A DNA stretch of 64,000 nt, taken from the NCBI GenBank assembly GCA_019510185.1, contig JAEKKV010000012.1:62001-126000 (forward strand), read 5' to 3'. Positions within the stretch are counted from its first letter, which is position 1; the number at the start of each line of letters is the position of its first letter. Positions 31,036-40,026 of this stretch are shown one piece after another. The stretch is from Verrucomicrobiota bacterium. Lineage in GTDB: Bacteria; Verrucomicrobiota; Verrucomicrobiia; Opitutales; Opitutaceae. The notes beneath the pieces were generated by a model. It worked only from the letters and a program-made list of their open reading frames with translations, did not search any database and had not been told where the DNA came from. Both the position numbers and the translations under genes were made by a program.

Positions 31036-32814
31036 TTATTGGCGGTAAGCAATCCAGCCGCCGAAGGTCGTGATATCCCTGGCTCCGGCCAAAGCGCAGG
31101 GCTCGCAGAGAAACCCTTTGACCGCTTTTTCGCCCATGAGTTCGACGGTTCCGATCACCATCGGAGCGGGGATGGCCGCGACGAACTTGCCGAAGGCTTC
31201 CGGTGAAAGCGCATACGTCTCGACCGCAATGGGCGCACCGATTGCGTCGGAGTTGACCCGAACAAGGCCGGGCTTGGGCGGTTGCGTGCCGGGCAGGGCG
31301 TAGAGCCGGTAACTTGCCGTGGTGGTGGTCGCGGTCATGAACCGCGCGCCCAAAGCTGTGAGTTGCCCATGGAGCGGCTGCCCGCGCAAATGCGCTCCGC
31401 ACACGGCCAGTTCGATCCAACCGGGTGACAATGGGTCGGCGGACGTTTCCGGAAGGGATGTCTCGGACAGGTAGCGGGCGCCGAAGGCGAGCAGGCGGAC
31501 ATCGTGCCAAGCGGGAGCGATCACGGTGATGCCGAAACCGGGACCGAACGAATAACGATCGGCGGGCAGGGTGAGGCCGCACAGGTCGAGCAGGTTCATG
31601 AAGTTGTTATAACGCCCCAAGTTCGAGTTCAGGCGGATGGGATCGGCTTGAATTTCGGCAACGGTGTAAATCGTCCCGGTGGTGGGCGCGACCAGCGCAT
31701 CGACGGTGGAGAGAACGCTATCGGCAGCGCGACGGAGGCCAGCGAGGCGGTAGGTGGCGCGGAAGGCGTCGCTGGCGGACGGGGATTTTCCGCCGAGGAT
31801 GATGTCGGCGACGGTAGGGTCGAGTCCGGGAGAGGTGCGGTGTGTCTCGATAAATTCGCCGACGGCGGCGTAGCGTTCGGCGGTCCACGGGCCTTCGTAG
31901 AGCAGGCGGGCGGCGTCGAGGAAAGGCGAGAAATCGACTTCGACGATTTCGCAACCGGTGATGCGCAGACGCTCCAAAGCGGAGGCAAAGAGAGCCGGCG
32001 ATTCGGTGTTGCCAAACCAGTCGAGCTGGTCGGTGCGAGGAACTCCCAGACGCGGCCGCTCCGAAAGTTTGTCACATAATACGTGACAAACGGCTTCCGG
32101 GGGCGAGGGGCGGGAGAAGGGATCGGTGGCGTCGTAGCCTTCGGCCAGCGCGAGGACCTCCGCAGTGTCGGCACAGTCGAGGGCGAAGATCGAGACGCAG
32201 TCGAGCGAGCGGCAGGCGGGAACGACTCCACGCGTGCCGAGACGGCCGCGAGTGGGTTTGAGTCCGATCAGACCGTTGAAGGCGGCGGGGACGCGACCGG
32301 AGCCGGCGGTGTCGGTGCCGAGAGCGAAGCTGACGAGGCCGGCGGCGACGGACACTGCGGAGCCGCTGCTGGAGCCGCCGGAGATGTAGTCCGGATTGAA
32401 GATGTTGCGCGGCGCGCCGTAGGGCGAACGCACGCCGACGAGGCCGGTCGCAAACTGGTCGAGGTTGGTTTTGCCGACGGGAATCGCGCCGGCGGCGATC
32501 AGGCGTTCGACCGCGGCGGCGGAACGGGCGGGCGTGTAGGTGAAATTCGGGCACGCCGCGGTGGTCGGCGCGCCGGCGAGGTCGATGTTGTCCTTGATGG
32601 CGAAGGGCACGCCGTAAAGCGGCAGCGTGGCGGGATCCAACGCTTCGAGCCGGCGCGCGTGGGCGCGAAGTTCGTCGAGAGAGAGGCGATGGATCCAGAC
32701 GGCGGGGTCACGTTGGGTGAAGCTTTCGCAGCGCCGCCAGATTTCCTCCACGAGGGCCGTCGGGGAAAGCGAGGTCCGGCGAAGGGCGGCGAGACTGAGG
32801 CGGGTCGGGAGCAT
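31036..32814 (-). CDS. atzF: Allophanate hydrolase
   Basis: A 592-residue amidase-signature enzyme that hydrolyses allophanate to ammonia and carbon dioxide. The catalytic Lys74 lies in FAIKDNIDLAG. The glycine/serine-rich loop GGSSSGSA (146-153) carries the catalytic serines with GTDTAGSGRVPAAF. The C-terminal part (about 450-592: LAVCGAHLRGQPLHGQLTALGARF ... FLCEPCALAGARDITTFGGW) is the domain found in AtzF and DUR1,2 that assists decarboxylation. It is the last gene of the carboxylase operon, 32 bp after the carboxylase. Together with DUF1989 proteins and the carboxylase it completes breakdown of guanidine or urea to ammonia. Confidence 0.94.
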   Translation of the reverse strand: MLPTRLSLAALRRTSLSPTALVEEIWRRCESFTQRDPAVWIHRLSLDELRAHARRLEALDPATLPLYGVPFAIKDNIDLAGAPTTAACPNFTYTPARSAAAVERLIAAGAIPVGKTNLDQFATGLVGVRSPYGAPRNIFNPDYISGGSSSGSAVSVAAGLVSFALGTDTAGSGRVPAAFNGLIGLKPTRGRLGTRGVVPACRSLDCVSIFALDCADTAEVLALAEGYDATDPFSRPSPPEAVCHVLCDKLSERPRLGVPRTDQLDWFGNTESPALFASALERLRITGCEIVEVDFSPFLDAARLLYEGPWTAERYAAVGEFIETHRTSPGLDPTVADIILGGKSPSASDAFRATYRLAGLRRAADSVLSTVDALVAPTTGTIYTVAEIQADPIRLNSNLGRYNNFMNLLDLCGLTLPADRYSFGPGFGITVIAPAWHDVRLLAFGARYLSETSLPETSADPLSPGWIELAVCGAHLRGQPLHGQLTALGARFMTATTTTASYRLYALPGTQPPKPGLVRVNSDAIGAPIAVETYALSPEAFGKFVAAIPAPMVIGTVELMGEKAVKGFLCEPCALAGARDITTFGGWIAYRQ

Positions 32815-32846
32815 GGGAAAAAGAAGGCGCGTCTCCCGCGAAGCAG

Positions 32847-35800
32847 TTAGGGTTCCAAAACGATAAGAGTTTCGCCGGCATTGACGGGTTTGCCCTCGAT
32901 GCAGCGGATTTCACGGACGCGGCCCGGGCGGCTGGCGACGACGGTGACCTCCATTTTCATCGATTCGAGGATCACGAGCGGGTCGCCTTCTTTGACCACG
33001 GCGCCCGGCTCGACGGTGATCTTCCAGATGTTGCCGGGAATGTGCGCGGGGACGGCGGTGCAGCCTTCGGGAATCGCGTCGGTGTTGATCTCGCCAGCGG
33101 CCTCGCTGTCGGCGGAGAAATTGAGCTGGCCGCTTTCCTCCCAGCGTTTTCGCTCGGCCTCGAACGAGGCCTGCTGACGCGCCTTGGCGGTCGTGATGGT
33201 GGCGTCGTGTGTGGCGAGAAACTGTTGGTAATCGCGCAGGCGGAAGGTGGTTTCCTCGATGCGGAGCTTGATCTTCCCTTGGGGGAAATCTTCGCGGAAT
33301 TTCGCGAGCTCGGCGTTGGTCACCGGGTAAAACCGGATCTGGTCGAAGAAGCGCAGGAGCCACGGTTTGCCGTCCGTAAAATCGGCGGTCTGTTTGTAGC
33401 GGTTCCACATCTGGCAGGTGCGGCCAATGAACTGATAACCTCCGGGTCCCTCCATGCCGTAGATGCAAAGGTAGGCGCCGCCGATGCCGACGGCATTCTC
33501 GGGCGTCCAGGTGCGGGCCGGGTTGTATTTCGTGGTGACGAGGCGGTGGCGCGGATCGACGGGCGTCGCGACGGGCGCGCCGAGGTAGACATCGCCGAGG
33601 GCCATGACGAGGTAACTGGCCTCAAAGGCGATGCGATGGACGTCGTCGATGGAATCGAGGCCGTTGATGCGACGGATGAACTCGATGTTGCTCGGGCACC
33701 ACGGGGCGTCCTTGCGAACGATCTGCATGTACTTGCGGATGGCGAGGAGGGTGGACTCGTCCTCCCATGAGAGCGGGAGGTGGACGATGCGGGAGGGAAC
33801 TTCGATATCGTCGACGGCGGGCAATTCGCCCTCGGCACGAAGGAGAATCTCCATGAGGCGCTCAAGGGGGAGCAGGCGGGCGTCGTAGTGAACCTGGAGG
33901 GAGCGGATGCCGGGCGTGAGATCGACCAGCCCCTGAAGGCGATGGCGCTCCAGCCATTGTTGAAGGGCATGGACGCGCATGCGCAGCGCGATGTCGAGGA
34001 CGAGCGGGCCGTATTCGATCAGCAAATAGGAATCGCCGGCGCGGCGGTAGCAGACGGCGGGAGCGTCGGGGCGTTCCGGGAGGCGATGGAGCACGGCGGG
34101 CTCGACCGGCAGGCGGGGGCCGGCCGAAGACGGCGGGGCGGGGGAACGGCGGGCGGGCTTGAGCGATTCGATCTCCGCGTCCTGGGCGGTGGCGAGTTCC
34201 CGGGCGTCCTGGGCGGTGAGCGGATGGAAACGGACTTTGTCGCCGGGCTTGAGCTGGCCCATCTTCCAGAGTTCGCCGCTGGCGATGGTGGCGGGGCAGA
34301 CGAAGCCGCCGCAGCTGGGGCCGTCGGGACCGAGGATGATCGGCATGTCGCCGGTGAAATCGATCGCGCCGATGGCGTAGGCGTTGTCGTGGATGTTCGA
34401 CGGGTGAAGGCCGGCTTCGCCGCCGTCGCGTCGCGCCCATTGCGGCTTGGGTCCGATGAGCCGGACTCCGGTTCGGGCGGAGTTGTAGTGGACTTCGTAG
34501 GACGCTTCGAAGAGGACGGCGATGTCTTCTTCGGTGAAAAAATCAGGCGCGCCGTGCGGGCCGTAGAGAACCCCGATCTCCCAGTCGCGGGTGAGCGCCG
34601 GCCGGATGGACACGGGGGCGTTAAGGAGCGGAGCGTCGTCGGCCACGCCGGCGGGCGTGGTGCGGCGGACGCGGAGGACGTCGCCGGTGCGAAGCGCGCG
34701 GCCGGAGTGTCCGCCGAAAAGGCCGAGGGTGAAGGTGGCCTTGCTCTCGAGATAGTCGGGAACGTCGAGGCCATGGCGCAGGGCGAGGTAGGCGCGGAGA
34801 CCGGGACCGTCGACGGAGCCGAGGCGAAGCGTCTGGCCGGCTTTTACGCGCAGGGCGCGGTGGTAGGCGAGGGGCTTGCCGTCGAGCGTGGCCGGCATGT
34901 GCGCGCCGGCGAGCGCGATGACGGCGGCGCGGTTGAAGCGCAGGACGGGGCCGTTGACGGTGATCTCGAGGCCGGCCGCGGTGTCGGGGTTGCCGACCAG
35001 GCGGTTGGCGAGACGGAAGGAGCGGTTGTCCATCGGGCCGGAGGGAGGAACGCCGACGTCCCAGTAGCCGAGGCGGCCGGGATAATCCTGCACGGTCGTC
35101 TGTGTGCCGCCTTCGAGGACATCGATCGTGGCGGCGGAATAGGGGAGGCCGGCGAGGTATTTGGTCGTCACGCCGCCGGCTTGGAAGCCGGGGCTGGCGA
35201 TGATCTGGCGCAGGTAGTCGAGGTTTGTCTCGAGTCCGTGGAGACGGGTGTCGGCGAGGGCGTTTTCAAGCCGGGCGAGGGCCTCGGCGCGATCGCGGCC
35301 CTTGACGATGATCTTGGCGAGGAGCGGGTCGTAAAAGGCGGAGACCTCGGTGCCGCGTTCGATCCAGGTTTCAATGCGCGCGGCGGTGGCGAAATGAACG
35401 TCGGTGAGAACGCCGGCGGCGGGCTGGAAATTCTTGCCGGGATCTTCGGCGTAGATGCGCACCTGGATGGAAGCGCCGGCGGGGGCGGACACATGATTCG
35501 AGAGATCGAGCTCCCCGGCGGCGGAGCGGAGCATCCACTCGACGAGATCCACGCCGGTGACCTCTTCGGTGACGCCGTGCTCGACTTGGAGGCGGGTGTT
35601 GACTTCGAGAAAGTAGAAATCGCCGGTGGTGTTGTCGTAAACGTACTCGACGGTGCCGGCGTTGCGATAGCCGGCGGCGTTGCCGAGACGTGCAGCGGAG
35701 GCCCAGAGGCGGGCGCGCTGGTCGGCGGCGAGACCGGGAGCGGGGGTTTCCTCGATGACCTTTTGGTTGCGGCGCTGGACGGAGCAGTCGCGTTCGCCGA

Positions 35801-36467
35801 GGGCGACGACGTGGCCACGGCTGTCGCCAAAAATCTGAACCTCGATGTGACGGGCGTGCTCGACGAATTTTTCGAGGAAGACGCCGCCTTCCTTGAAGTT
35901 GTTTTTGGCCAGGCGACCGACGGCGGCGAAGGCGGCGGGGAGTTCGGCGGGCTTGCGGATGAGCTGCATGCCGATGCCGCCGCCGCCGGCGGTGCTCTTG
36001 AGCATGACGGGGTAGCCGATGCGGGCAGCCTCGTCGCGGGCGTGCCCCTCGTCACGGAGGAGCCCCGAGCCGGGGAGAAGGGGGACGTTGAATTTTTCGG
36101 CGAGGGCACGCGCGGCGTGCTTGAGACCGAACATGCGCATCTGGTCACCGGTCGGCCCGATGAAGATCACGCCGGCCGCGGCGCAGGCGTCGGCAAAGCC
36201 GGGATTCTCCGAGAGGAAGCCGTAGCCGGGATGGATGGCCTGGGCGCCGGTCGATTTGGCGGCGGCGAGGATTTTTTCGGCGTCGAGGTAGCTTTGCGCG
36301 GCGGGCGCCGGGCCGAGATGGACGGCTTCGTCGGCGAGTTGGACATGGAGCGAATGGGCGTCGGCGTCGGAGTAGACGGCGACGGAGGCGATGTTGAGTT
36401 TGCGGAGCGTGCGGATGACCCGGCAGGCGATGGCGCCGCGGTTCGCGATGAGGACTTTGGAAAACAT
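32847..36467 (-). CDS. Urea/guanidine carboxylase (biotin-dependent)
   Basis: A 1206-residue single-chain carboxylase. The biotin carboxylase half (about 1-450) has an ATP-grasp loop STAGGGGIGMQ, the bicarbonate-site EVNTRLQVEHGVTE, and KIIVKG. The carboxyltransferase region is related to KipA and KipI (about 460-1100; GVPPSGPMDNRSFRLANRLVGN, GPSCGGFVCPATI, GLDSIDDVHRIAFEASYLVMALGDVYLGAPVATPVDPRHRLVTTKYNPARTW). The C-terminal biotinyl domain carries Lys1171 in ESMKMEV. It makes allophanate from urea, or carboxyguanidine from guanidine. The linked DUF1989 genes favour guanidine as the physiological substrate (known for CgdAB systems), but urea remains possible. It follows the DUF1989 gene by 25 bp. 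Confidence 0.94.
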   Translation of the reverse strand: MFSKVLIANRGAIACRVIRTLRKLNIASVAVYSDADAHSLHVQLADEAVHLGPAPAAQSYLDAEKILAAAKSTGAQAIHPGYGFLSENPGFADACAAAGVIFIGPTGDQMRMFGLKHAARALAEKFNVPLLPGSGLLRDEGHARDEAARIGYPVMLKSTAGGGGIGMQLIRKPAELPAAFAAVGRLAKNNFKEGGVFLEKFVEHARHIEVQIFGDSRGHVVALGERDCSVQRRNQKVIEETPAPGLAADQRARLWASAARLGNAAGYRNAGTVEYVYDNTTGDFYFLEVNTRLQVEHGVTEEVTGVDLVEWMLRSAAGELDLSNHVSAPAGASIQVRIYAEDPGKNFQPAAGVLTDVHFATAARIETWIERGTEVSAFYDPLLAKIIVKGRDRAEALARLENALADTRLHGLETNLDYLRQIIASPGFQAGGVTTKYLAGLPYSAATIDVLEGGTQTTVQDYPGRLGYWDVGVPPSGPMDNRSFRLANRLVGNPDTAAGLEITVNGPVLRFNRAAVIALAGAHMPATLDGKPLAYHRALRVKAGQTLRLGSVDGPGLRAYLALRHGLDVPDYLESKATFTLGLFGGHSGRALRTGDVLRVRRTTPAGVADDAPLLNAPVSIRPALTRDWEIGVLYGPHGAPDFFTEEDIAVLFEASYEVHYNSARTGVRLIGPKPQWARRDGGEAGLHPSNIHDNAYAIGAIDFTGDMPIILGPDGPSCGGFVCPATIASGELWKMGQLKPGDKVRFHPLTAQDARELATAQDAEIESLKPARRSPAPPSSAGPRLPVEPAVLHRLPERPDAPAVCYRRAGDSYLLIEYGPLVLDIALRMRVHALQQWLERHRLQGLVDLTPGIRSLQVHYDARLLPLERLMEILLRAEGELPAVDDIEVPSRIVHLPLSWEDESTLLAIRKYMQIVRKDAPWCPSNIEFIRRINGLDSIDDVHRIAFEASYLVMALGDVYLGAPVATPVDPRHRLVTTKYNPARTWTPENAVGIGGAYLCIYGMEGPGGYQFIGRTCQMWNRYKQTADFTDGKPWLLRFFDQIRFYPVTNAELAKFREDFPQGKIKLRIEETTFRLRDYQQFLATHDATITTAKARQQASFEAERKRWEESGQLNFSADSEAAGEINTDAIPEGCTAVPAHIPGNIWKITVEPGAVVKEGDPLVILESMKMEVTVVASRPGRVREIRCIEGKPVNAGETLIVLEP

Positions 36468-36492
36468 GAAAACGGGGGCGGAGGCAGTTGAC

Positions 36493-37152
36493 TCAGGAAT
36501 TCCAAATCAGGACTTCGATCGGAGTCGGGTTGTAGCCGTTGCAGGGATTGTTGAGCTGCGGGCAATTGGAGATAAGGCAGACGATGTCCATGTCGGCGCG
36601 CATCTCGACGTACTTGCCGCCGGCGCTGACGCCGTCTTCGAATTTTAACCCGCCTTCCGGCGTGACGGGGACGTTCATGAAGAAGTTGATGTTCGCTGGA
36701 AGGTCGCGCTTGTTGAGATCGAAAGACGCGCCGCCCCAGGTCGCCAGGCCGAGCAGAAAACTCTGGCGGCAGGCGTGCATGTATTTTGTGCGATGGCCGT
36801 AGCGGACGGCGTTGCTTTCGCAGGCGCAGGCGCCGCCAAGGGTGTCATGACGGCCGCAGGTGTCGGCGGTGAGGGTGGCCATCACGTTGCCTTCATTGGA
36901 AAAGAGCCGGGTGCCGGTCGTGAGATAAATGCCGCCCTGCTCGCGAAGGGTGTCCTGCGCGCTGTAGCGCTCGGTGAAATCGGACGCCTTGTAGAAGAGC
37001 GTGTCGGCGGCCTGGTTGCCCTCGAGATCGACGATGCGGAGCGTCTGCCCCCGCTTGATTTCATGCATCCAAAAATCGCCCGCGGGAATGACACGGCGAT
37101 AGACGGCGTCGGAAGGTGCGAGCGGAGACTCGGTGTAGTTGAGGGTGCTCAT
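36493..37152 (-). CDS. DUF1989 protein (urea carboxylase-associated, CgdA/B-type carboxyguanidine deiminase subunit)
   Basis: A 219-residue protein of the DUF1989 family. Diagnostic blocks are [83 protein letters not shown], and [20 protein letters not shown]. The Cys and His residues in [16 protein letters not shown] are candidate metal or active-site ligands. Pairs of these proteins next to urea carboxylase were shown in another bacterium to form CgdAB, which deiminates carboxyguanidine to allophanate. Here the second member starts 3 nt upstream of this gene's start (37156). The pair forms an operon with the carboxylase and allophanate hydrolase. Confidence 0.88.
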   Translation of the reverse strand: MSTLNYTESPLAPSDAVYRRVIPAGDFWMHEIKRGQTLRIVDLEGNQAADTLFYKASDFTERYSAQDTLREQGGIYLTTGTRLFSNEGNVMATLTADTCGRHDTLGGACACESNAVRYGHRTKYMHACRQSFLLGLATWGGASFDLNKRDLPANINFFMNVPVTPEGGLKFEDGVSAGGKYVEMRADMDIVCLISNCPQLNNPCNGYNPTPIEVLIWNS

Positions 37153-37155
37153 GGC

Positions 37156-37959
37156 TCAGGCGTGGAGGAGCTCGGTGTTGTAGAAGGCGCGCTCGTTTTC
37201 GGGACGATAGGTGCGGCAGTAGTCGGAGGCGGAAGGCGGATCGGAACGCCAGAGCTGGAGCTTGACCGGCTTCGGGCCATAGGTGCCGGCGGTGTCGAGC
37301 GGATGATGGCAAGTCGTGAAAATCACGAGCAGGTCCATCTCGGCGCGGAGGTCGATAAAATCGCCGGCGCTGGCGTGGACGGACTGGAAGTGCAGGCGTC
37401 CGTCGGCGTCGGCGACAACCTTGCTGAAGAAATTTACGTTGGCGACGAGGTCGCGCCGGCCGAGGCCCCACTTGGCGAGTTCGATGAGAAACTGGTCGTG
37501 GGAATTGCGCCGCCAGTCGTTGCGCGCGGTCTGGTAATTTTGAGCGCCCCATTTCTTTTCCACGAGGGCGGCGGTGTCGTGTCCGCCGAGCGGGTCGTGC
37601 CAGCCGAGCGTGTCGCCGGTGATCGACAGCAGGGCGCGGCCCATGTCGGAGACGAGAATATAGCCAGTGGTGAGTTTCGCGGTGTGCTGGCCCTTGAGGG
37701 TGTCGGCCATGTTGTAACGGTCGACGAAATCGTGGCGGTTGAGGGCGATGAAGGAAACGTTGGCCCCGGCTGCGAGCGCAGTGAGGCGGAGGGTATGGCC
37801 GCGTTTGATCGTGCCGGACCAGGCGGCTCCTCCGGGGAGCGTTTCCTCGTAAGTGAGCCGGTCGGCCGGCAGGTCGTGAATCGGCGCGGGCGGCGGACCG
37901 GAAGGCCGCGGAGTGTCGAACGAAGTGCCGGACGGAGCGGGAGGAGCGAAAGGCGGCAT
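37156..37959 (-). CDS. DUF1989 protein (urea carboxylase-associated, second CgdA/B-type subunit)
   Basis: A 267-residue member of the same family, somewhat longer at the N-terminus (Pro-rich first ~30 residues). Conserved blocks are WSGTIKRGHTLRLTALAAGANVSFIALN, RYNMADTLKGQHTAKLTTGYILVSDMGRALLSITGDTLGWHDPLGGHD, and VNFFSKVVADADGRLHFQSVHASAGDFIDLRAEMDLLVIFTTCHHPLD. It is the first gene of the carboxylase operon. Its promoter region carries a sigma-54-like element (38006-38021) and a GTGTTAC-N14-GTGTTAC repeat (37978-38005). The NikR-like gene upstream ends with its own terminator, so this operon has its own promoter. Which of the two proteins corresponds to CgdA or CgdB I cannot tell. Confidence 0.87.
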   Translation of the reverse strand: MPPFAPPAPSGTSFDTPRPSGPPPAPIHDLPADRLTYEETLPGGAAWSGTIKRGHTLRLTALAAGANVSFIALNRHDFVDRYNMADTLKGQHTAKLTTGYILVSDMGRALLSITGDTLGWHDPLGGHDTAALVEKKWGAQNYQTARNDWRRNSHDQFLIELAKWGLGRRDLVANVNFFSKVVADADGRLHFQSVHASAGDFIDLRAEMDLLVIFTTCHHPLDTAGTYGPKPVKLQLWRSDPPSASDYCRTYRPENERAFYNTELLHA

Positions 37960-37977
37960 GGGCAGAAAGGGATAAAA

Positions 37978-38005
37978 GTGTTACGAAATGTTTAAAATGT
38001 GTTAC
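37978..38005 (-). promoter_or_regulatory. GTGTTAC direct-repeat operator of the carboxylase operon
   Basis: Two identical 7-mers GTGTTAC at 37978-37984 and 37999-38005, exactly 21 bp (two helical turns) apart, 19 bp upstream of the first DUF1989 start. The same pair with the same spacing precedes the transporter operon (45550-45577). Same-face tandem sites fit a tetrameric ribbon-helix-helix regulator such as the NikR-like protein encoded at 38110-38547. The regulator assignment is an inference. Confidence 0.7.
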
Positions 38006-38021
38006 TGCAAGATCAATGCCA
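38006..38021 (-). promoter_or_regulatory. Sigma-54-like -24/-12 promoter of the carboxylase operon
   Basis: Read on the minus strand the sequence is TGGCAT-TGATC-TTGCA, against the sigma-54 consensus TGGCAC-N5-TTGCA; GG and GC are at the required spacing. It abuts the direct-repeat operator, and the expected start (about 37995) falls inside that operator, leaving a leader of about 35 nt. Nitrogen-limitation control would fit the operon. The activator and its site are not identified. Confidence 0.55.
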
Positions 38022-38058
38022 AGGTGGCCGTGAATCGGGTTGCGCGCGTTTTTGGACG

Positions 38059-38084
38059 CAAAAAAACCCGGTGTGGAGCCGGGT
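38059..38084 (-). terminator. Rho-independent terminator after the NikR-like gene
   Basis: On the minus strand ACCCGGCTCCACACCGGGT (stem CCCGG/CCGGG with a short loop) is followed by a seven-T run. It lies just past the NikR-like stop at 38110 and ends the transporter-regulator operon before the carboxylase promoter. Confidence 0.85.
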
Positions 38085-38109
38085 CGGAGGCGGCCGGCGA
38101 GGCGACGCC

Positions 38110-38547
38110 TTAAAGCAGCGGGGGAATGGCGGTCGCGGTGAGATTGAGGCGGCCGTTTTTCACGCCGCGGCAAGTCACGAGTTCGTCGGTGAGCTTTTGG
38201 AGTTCGCTGGCCTTCCCCTGGACAAGCAGGACTTCGAGGTAATTGTGATGTTCGAGGTGCACGTGCATGCTGGAGACGACCAGCAGGTAGTATTTGTGCT
38301 GAATGGCGGCGAGGCGGGCCTGAAGGCCTTTCTTGGTGTAATCGTAAACGAGGCTGATGGTGCCGGCGACCGATTCGGTTCCGAGCTGGCTGGCGTAGTC
38401 CACCAAACCGTCGCGAGCGAGGGCGGCGACGGCGTGCGAGCGGCTTTTATAGCCGCGCCGGTCCACCATCGTGTCGAGCTCGTCGAGGAGGCTCTCGGGC
38501 AGGGAGACGCTGAAGCGGACGACTTTGTCGGAGGGAGGGCGAGGCAT
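38110..38547 (-). CDS. NikR-like ribbon-helix-helix transcriptional regulator (altered metal site)
   Basis: A 145-residue protein with a ribbon-helix-helix DNA-binding domain (about 8-50: KVVRFSVSLPESLLDELDTMVDRRGYKSRSHAVAALARDGL) and an ACT-like C-terminal domain (about 58-140: SLVYDYTKKGLQARLAAIQHKYYLLVVSSMHVHLEHHNYLEVLLVQG). Aligned to E. coli NikR with a constant offset of 8, the nickel ligands His76, His87 and His89 are kept (His84, His95, His97), but Cys95 is Tyr103. It is therefore probably not a standard square-planar nickel sensor. It is the last gene of the transporter/glutamine synthetase operon, and a terminator follows. The repeated GTGTTAC sites are candidate binding sites. Confidence 0.85.
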   Translation of the reverse strand: MPRPPSDKVVRFSVSLPESLLDELDTMVDRRGYKSRSHAVAALARDGLVDYASQLGTESVAGTISLVYDYTKKGLQARLAAIQHKYYLLVVSSMHVHLEHHNYLEVLLVQGKASELQKLTDELVTCRGVKNGRLNLTATAIPPLL

Positions 38548-38644
38548 GGAAAGGAAGCCGAGAGCTAAGCGGCTGGAGCGGAGAGCAGGAAGAAAATTGA
38601 GAGTCGCTGGCGCCTTCGGCGTTCAGATCCCGGTTATATGGTTT

Positions 38645-40006
38645 TCAAAACAGGCGGGCATATTTGTCGATTTCCCACTGGCTGACCTGCTGGTGGTACT
38701 GACGCCATTCCTCGGACTTGTAGGTGATGAATTCGTCGCGGAGGCCTTTGCCGAGGGTTTTTTCGACGAAGGGATCGGCGGCGAAGGCGGCGACGGCTTC
38801 TTGCAACGTCTGTGGTAGATAAGCGATGCCGCGGGCGCGGAGCTGGTCGTCGGTGAGTTCGTAGAGATTGTCCTCCTGCGGAAGGCCGGGATCGAGATTT
38901 TCACGGATGCCTTCGAGACCGGCGGCGAGGGCGAGGGTGGCGGCGAGGTAGGGATTGCAGGCGGAGTCGGCATTGCGGCTTTCGCAACGGCCGCCGCCCA
39001 TGGGCACGCGGATGGAGTTGGTGCGGTTGTTGGTGCCGAAGCTGTTGAAAACGGGAGCCCAGGAATAGTAGCTCATGAGACCGCGGCGGACGAGGCGCTT
39101 GTAGCTGTTGACCGTCGGTGCCATGGCGGCGCAGATGGCCGGGCCGTGTTTGAGAATGCCGGCGATGAACTGATAGGCGAGGGGCGTGAGGCCGAGACCG
39201 CGCGGGTCCTCCTTGGGATCGCAGGCGAAGCGATTTTTCCCGGTCTTAAGGTCCGACAGCGACATGTTGAAATGGGCGCCGTTGCCGGTCTTCTCGGGGA
39301 AAGGCTTGGGCATGAACGTGGCGAGGAGGCCCTCCTGCGCGGCGTAGTGCTTGGCCATGTATCGAAAGAAAATATACCGGTCGCACATGGTGAGGGCGTC
39401 GGCATACTTGAAATCGAACTCGAACTGGCTGTTGGCGTCCTCGTGATCGAGGGAGTAGAGATCCCAGCCAAGGTCGTTGATGGTGGTGCTCACCTTGTCC
39501 AGCCAGGTGAAGCGGTCCATGAAGCGCTTGATGTCGTAGCAGCTCTTGTTGAGGTCGTCGTCGGGGTTGGGGATCTGCAACCGCCCGCGTTCGTCGAGCT
39601 TCACGACATAGACCTCGCATTCGATGCCGAGATTGAAGCCGAAGCCCAGCGCGGCGGCTTCGGCGAGGACCTTTTTGAGGGCGACGCGGGTGTTGATCTC
39701 GTAGGGTTCGCCGTGAAACGAGTTGTCCGCCGGCATCCAGGCGACCTCGGGCTGCCAGGGAAGAATGGTGATGCGGTCGAGATCGGGGACGGAGGCGATC
39801 TCGTCGTCGTTGGGCGATTGGCCGAGGCCGTCGAGCGCGTAGCCGGTGTAGAGCTCCGACCCATGCGCGAAATGCAGGAAATGGTCGATGGGAACGAATT
39901 TGCCCTTGGGCACGCCGTGGATGTCCACGTAGGCGCCGGTGCAATACTTGACGCCCTTGGCTTTGAGCTCGGCCTGGATCCTGAGGATTTCGGAATCGGA
40001 TTTCAT
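38645..40006 (-). CDS. glnT: Type III glutamine synthetase (GlnT-like)
   Basis: A 453-residue glutamine synthetase. Visible core motifs are GIECEVYVV (metal and ATP site, E-x-E type), [35 protein letters not shown] (the GNG-H loop), [19 protein letters not shown] (ATP) and [19 protein letters not shown]. The N-terminus ([29 protein letters not shown]) is typical of the GlnT type rather than the housekeeping GlnA. It is not of the long GlnN class. It may capture ammonia released by the operon, or attach glutamate to an amine; the sequence does not decide. It lies 20 bp after the creatininase-family gene and 97 bp before the NikR-like gene. Confidence 0.88.
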   Translation of the reverse strand: MKSDSEILRIQAELKAKGVKYCTGAYVDIHGVPKGKFVPIDHFLHFAHGSELYTGYALDGLGQSPNDDEIASVPDLDRITILPWQPEVAWMPADNSFHGEPYEINTRVALKKVLAEAAALGFGFNLGIECEVYVVKLDERGRLQIPNPDDDLNKSCYDIKRFMDRFTWLDKVSTTINDLGWDLYSLDHEDANSQFEFDFKYADALTMCDRYIFFRYMAKHYAAQEGLLATFMPKPFPEKTGNGAHFNMSLSDLKTGKNRFACDPKEDPRGLGLTPLAYQFIAGILKHGPAICAAMAPTVNSYKRLVRRGLMSYYSWAPVFNSFGTNNRTNSIRVPMGGGRCESRNADSACNPYLAATLALAAGLEGIRENLDPGLPQEDNLYELTDDQLRARGIAYLPQTLQEAVAAFAADPFVEKTLGKGLRDEFITYKSEEWRQYHQQVSQWEIDKYARLF

Positions 40007-40026
40007 GGAGGGTGGGAAGCTGGAAA

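Noticed and set aside
33780..36491. Plus-strand open frame of about 900 codons opposite the carboxylase
   Set aside because: Antisense shadow; the minus strand encodes all carboxylase motifs in order.
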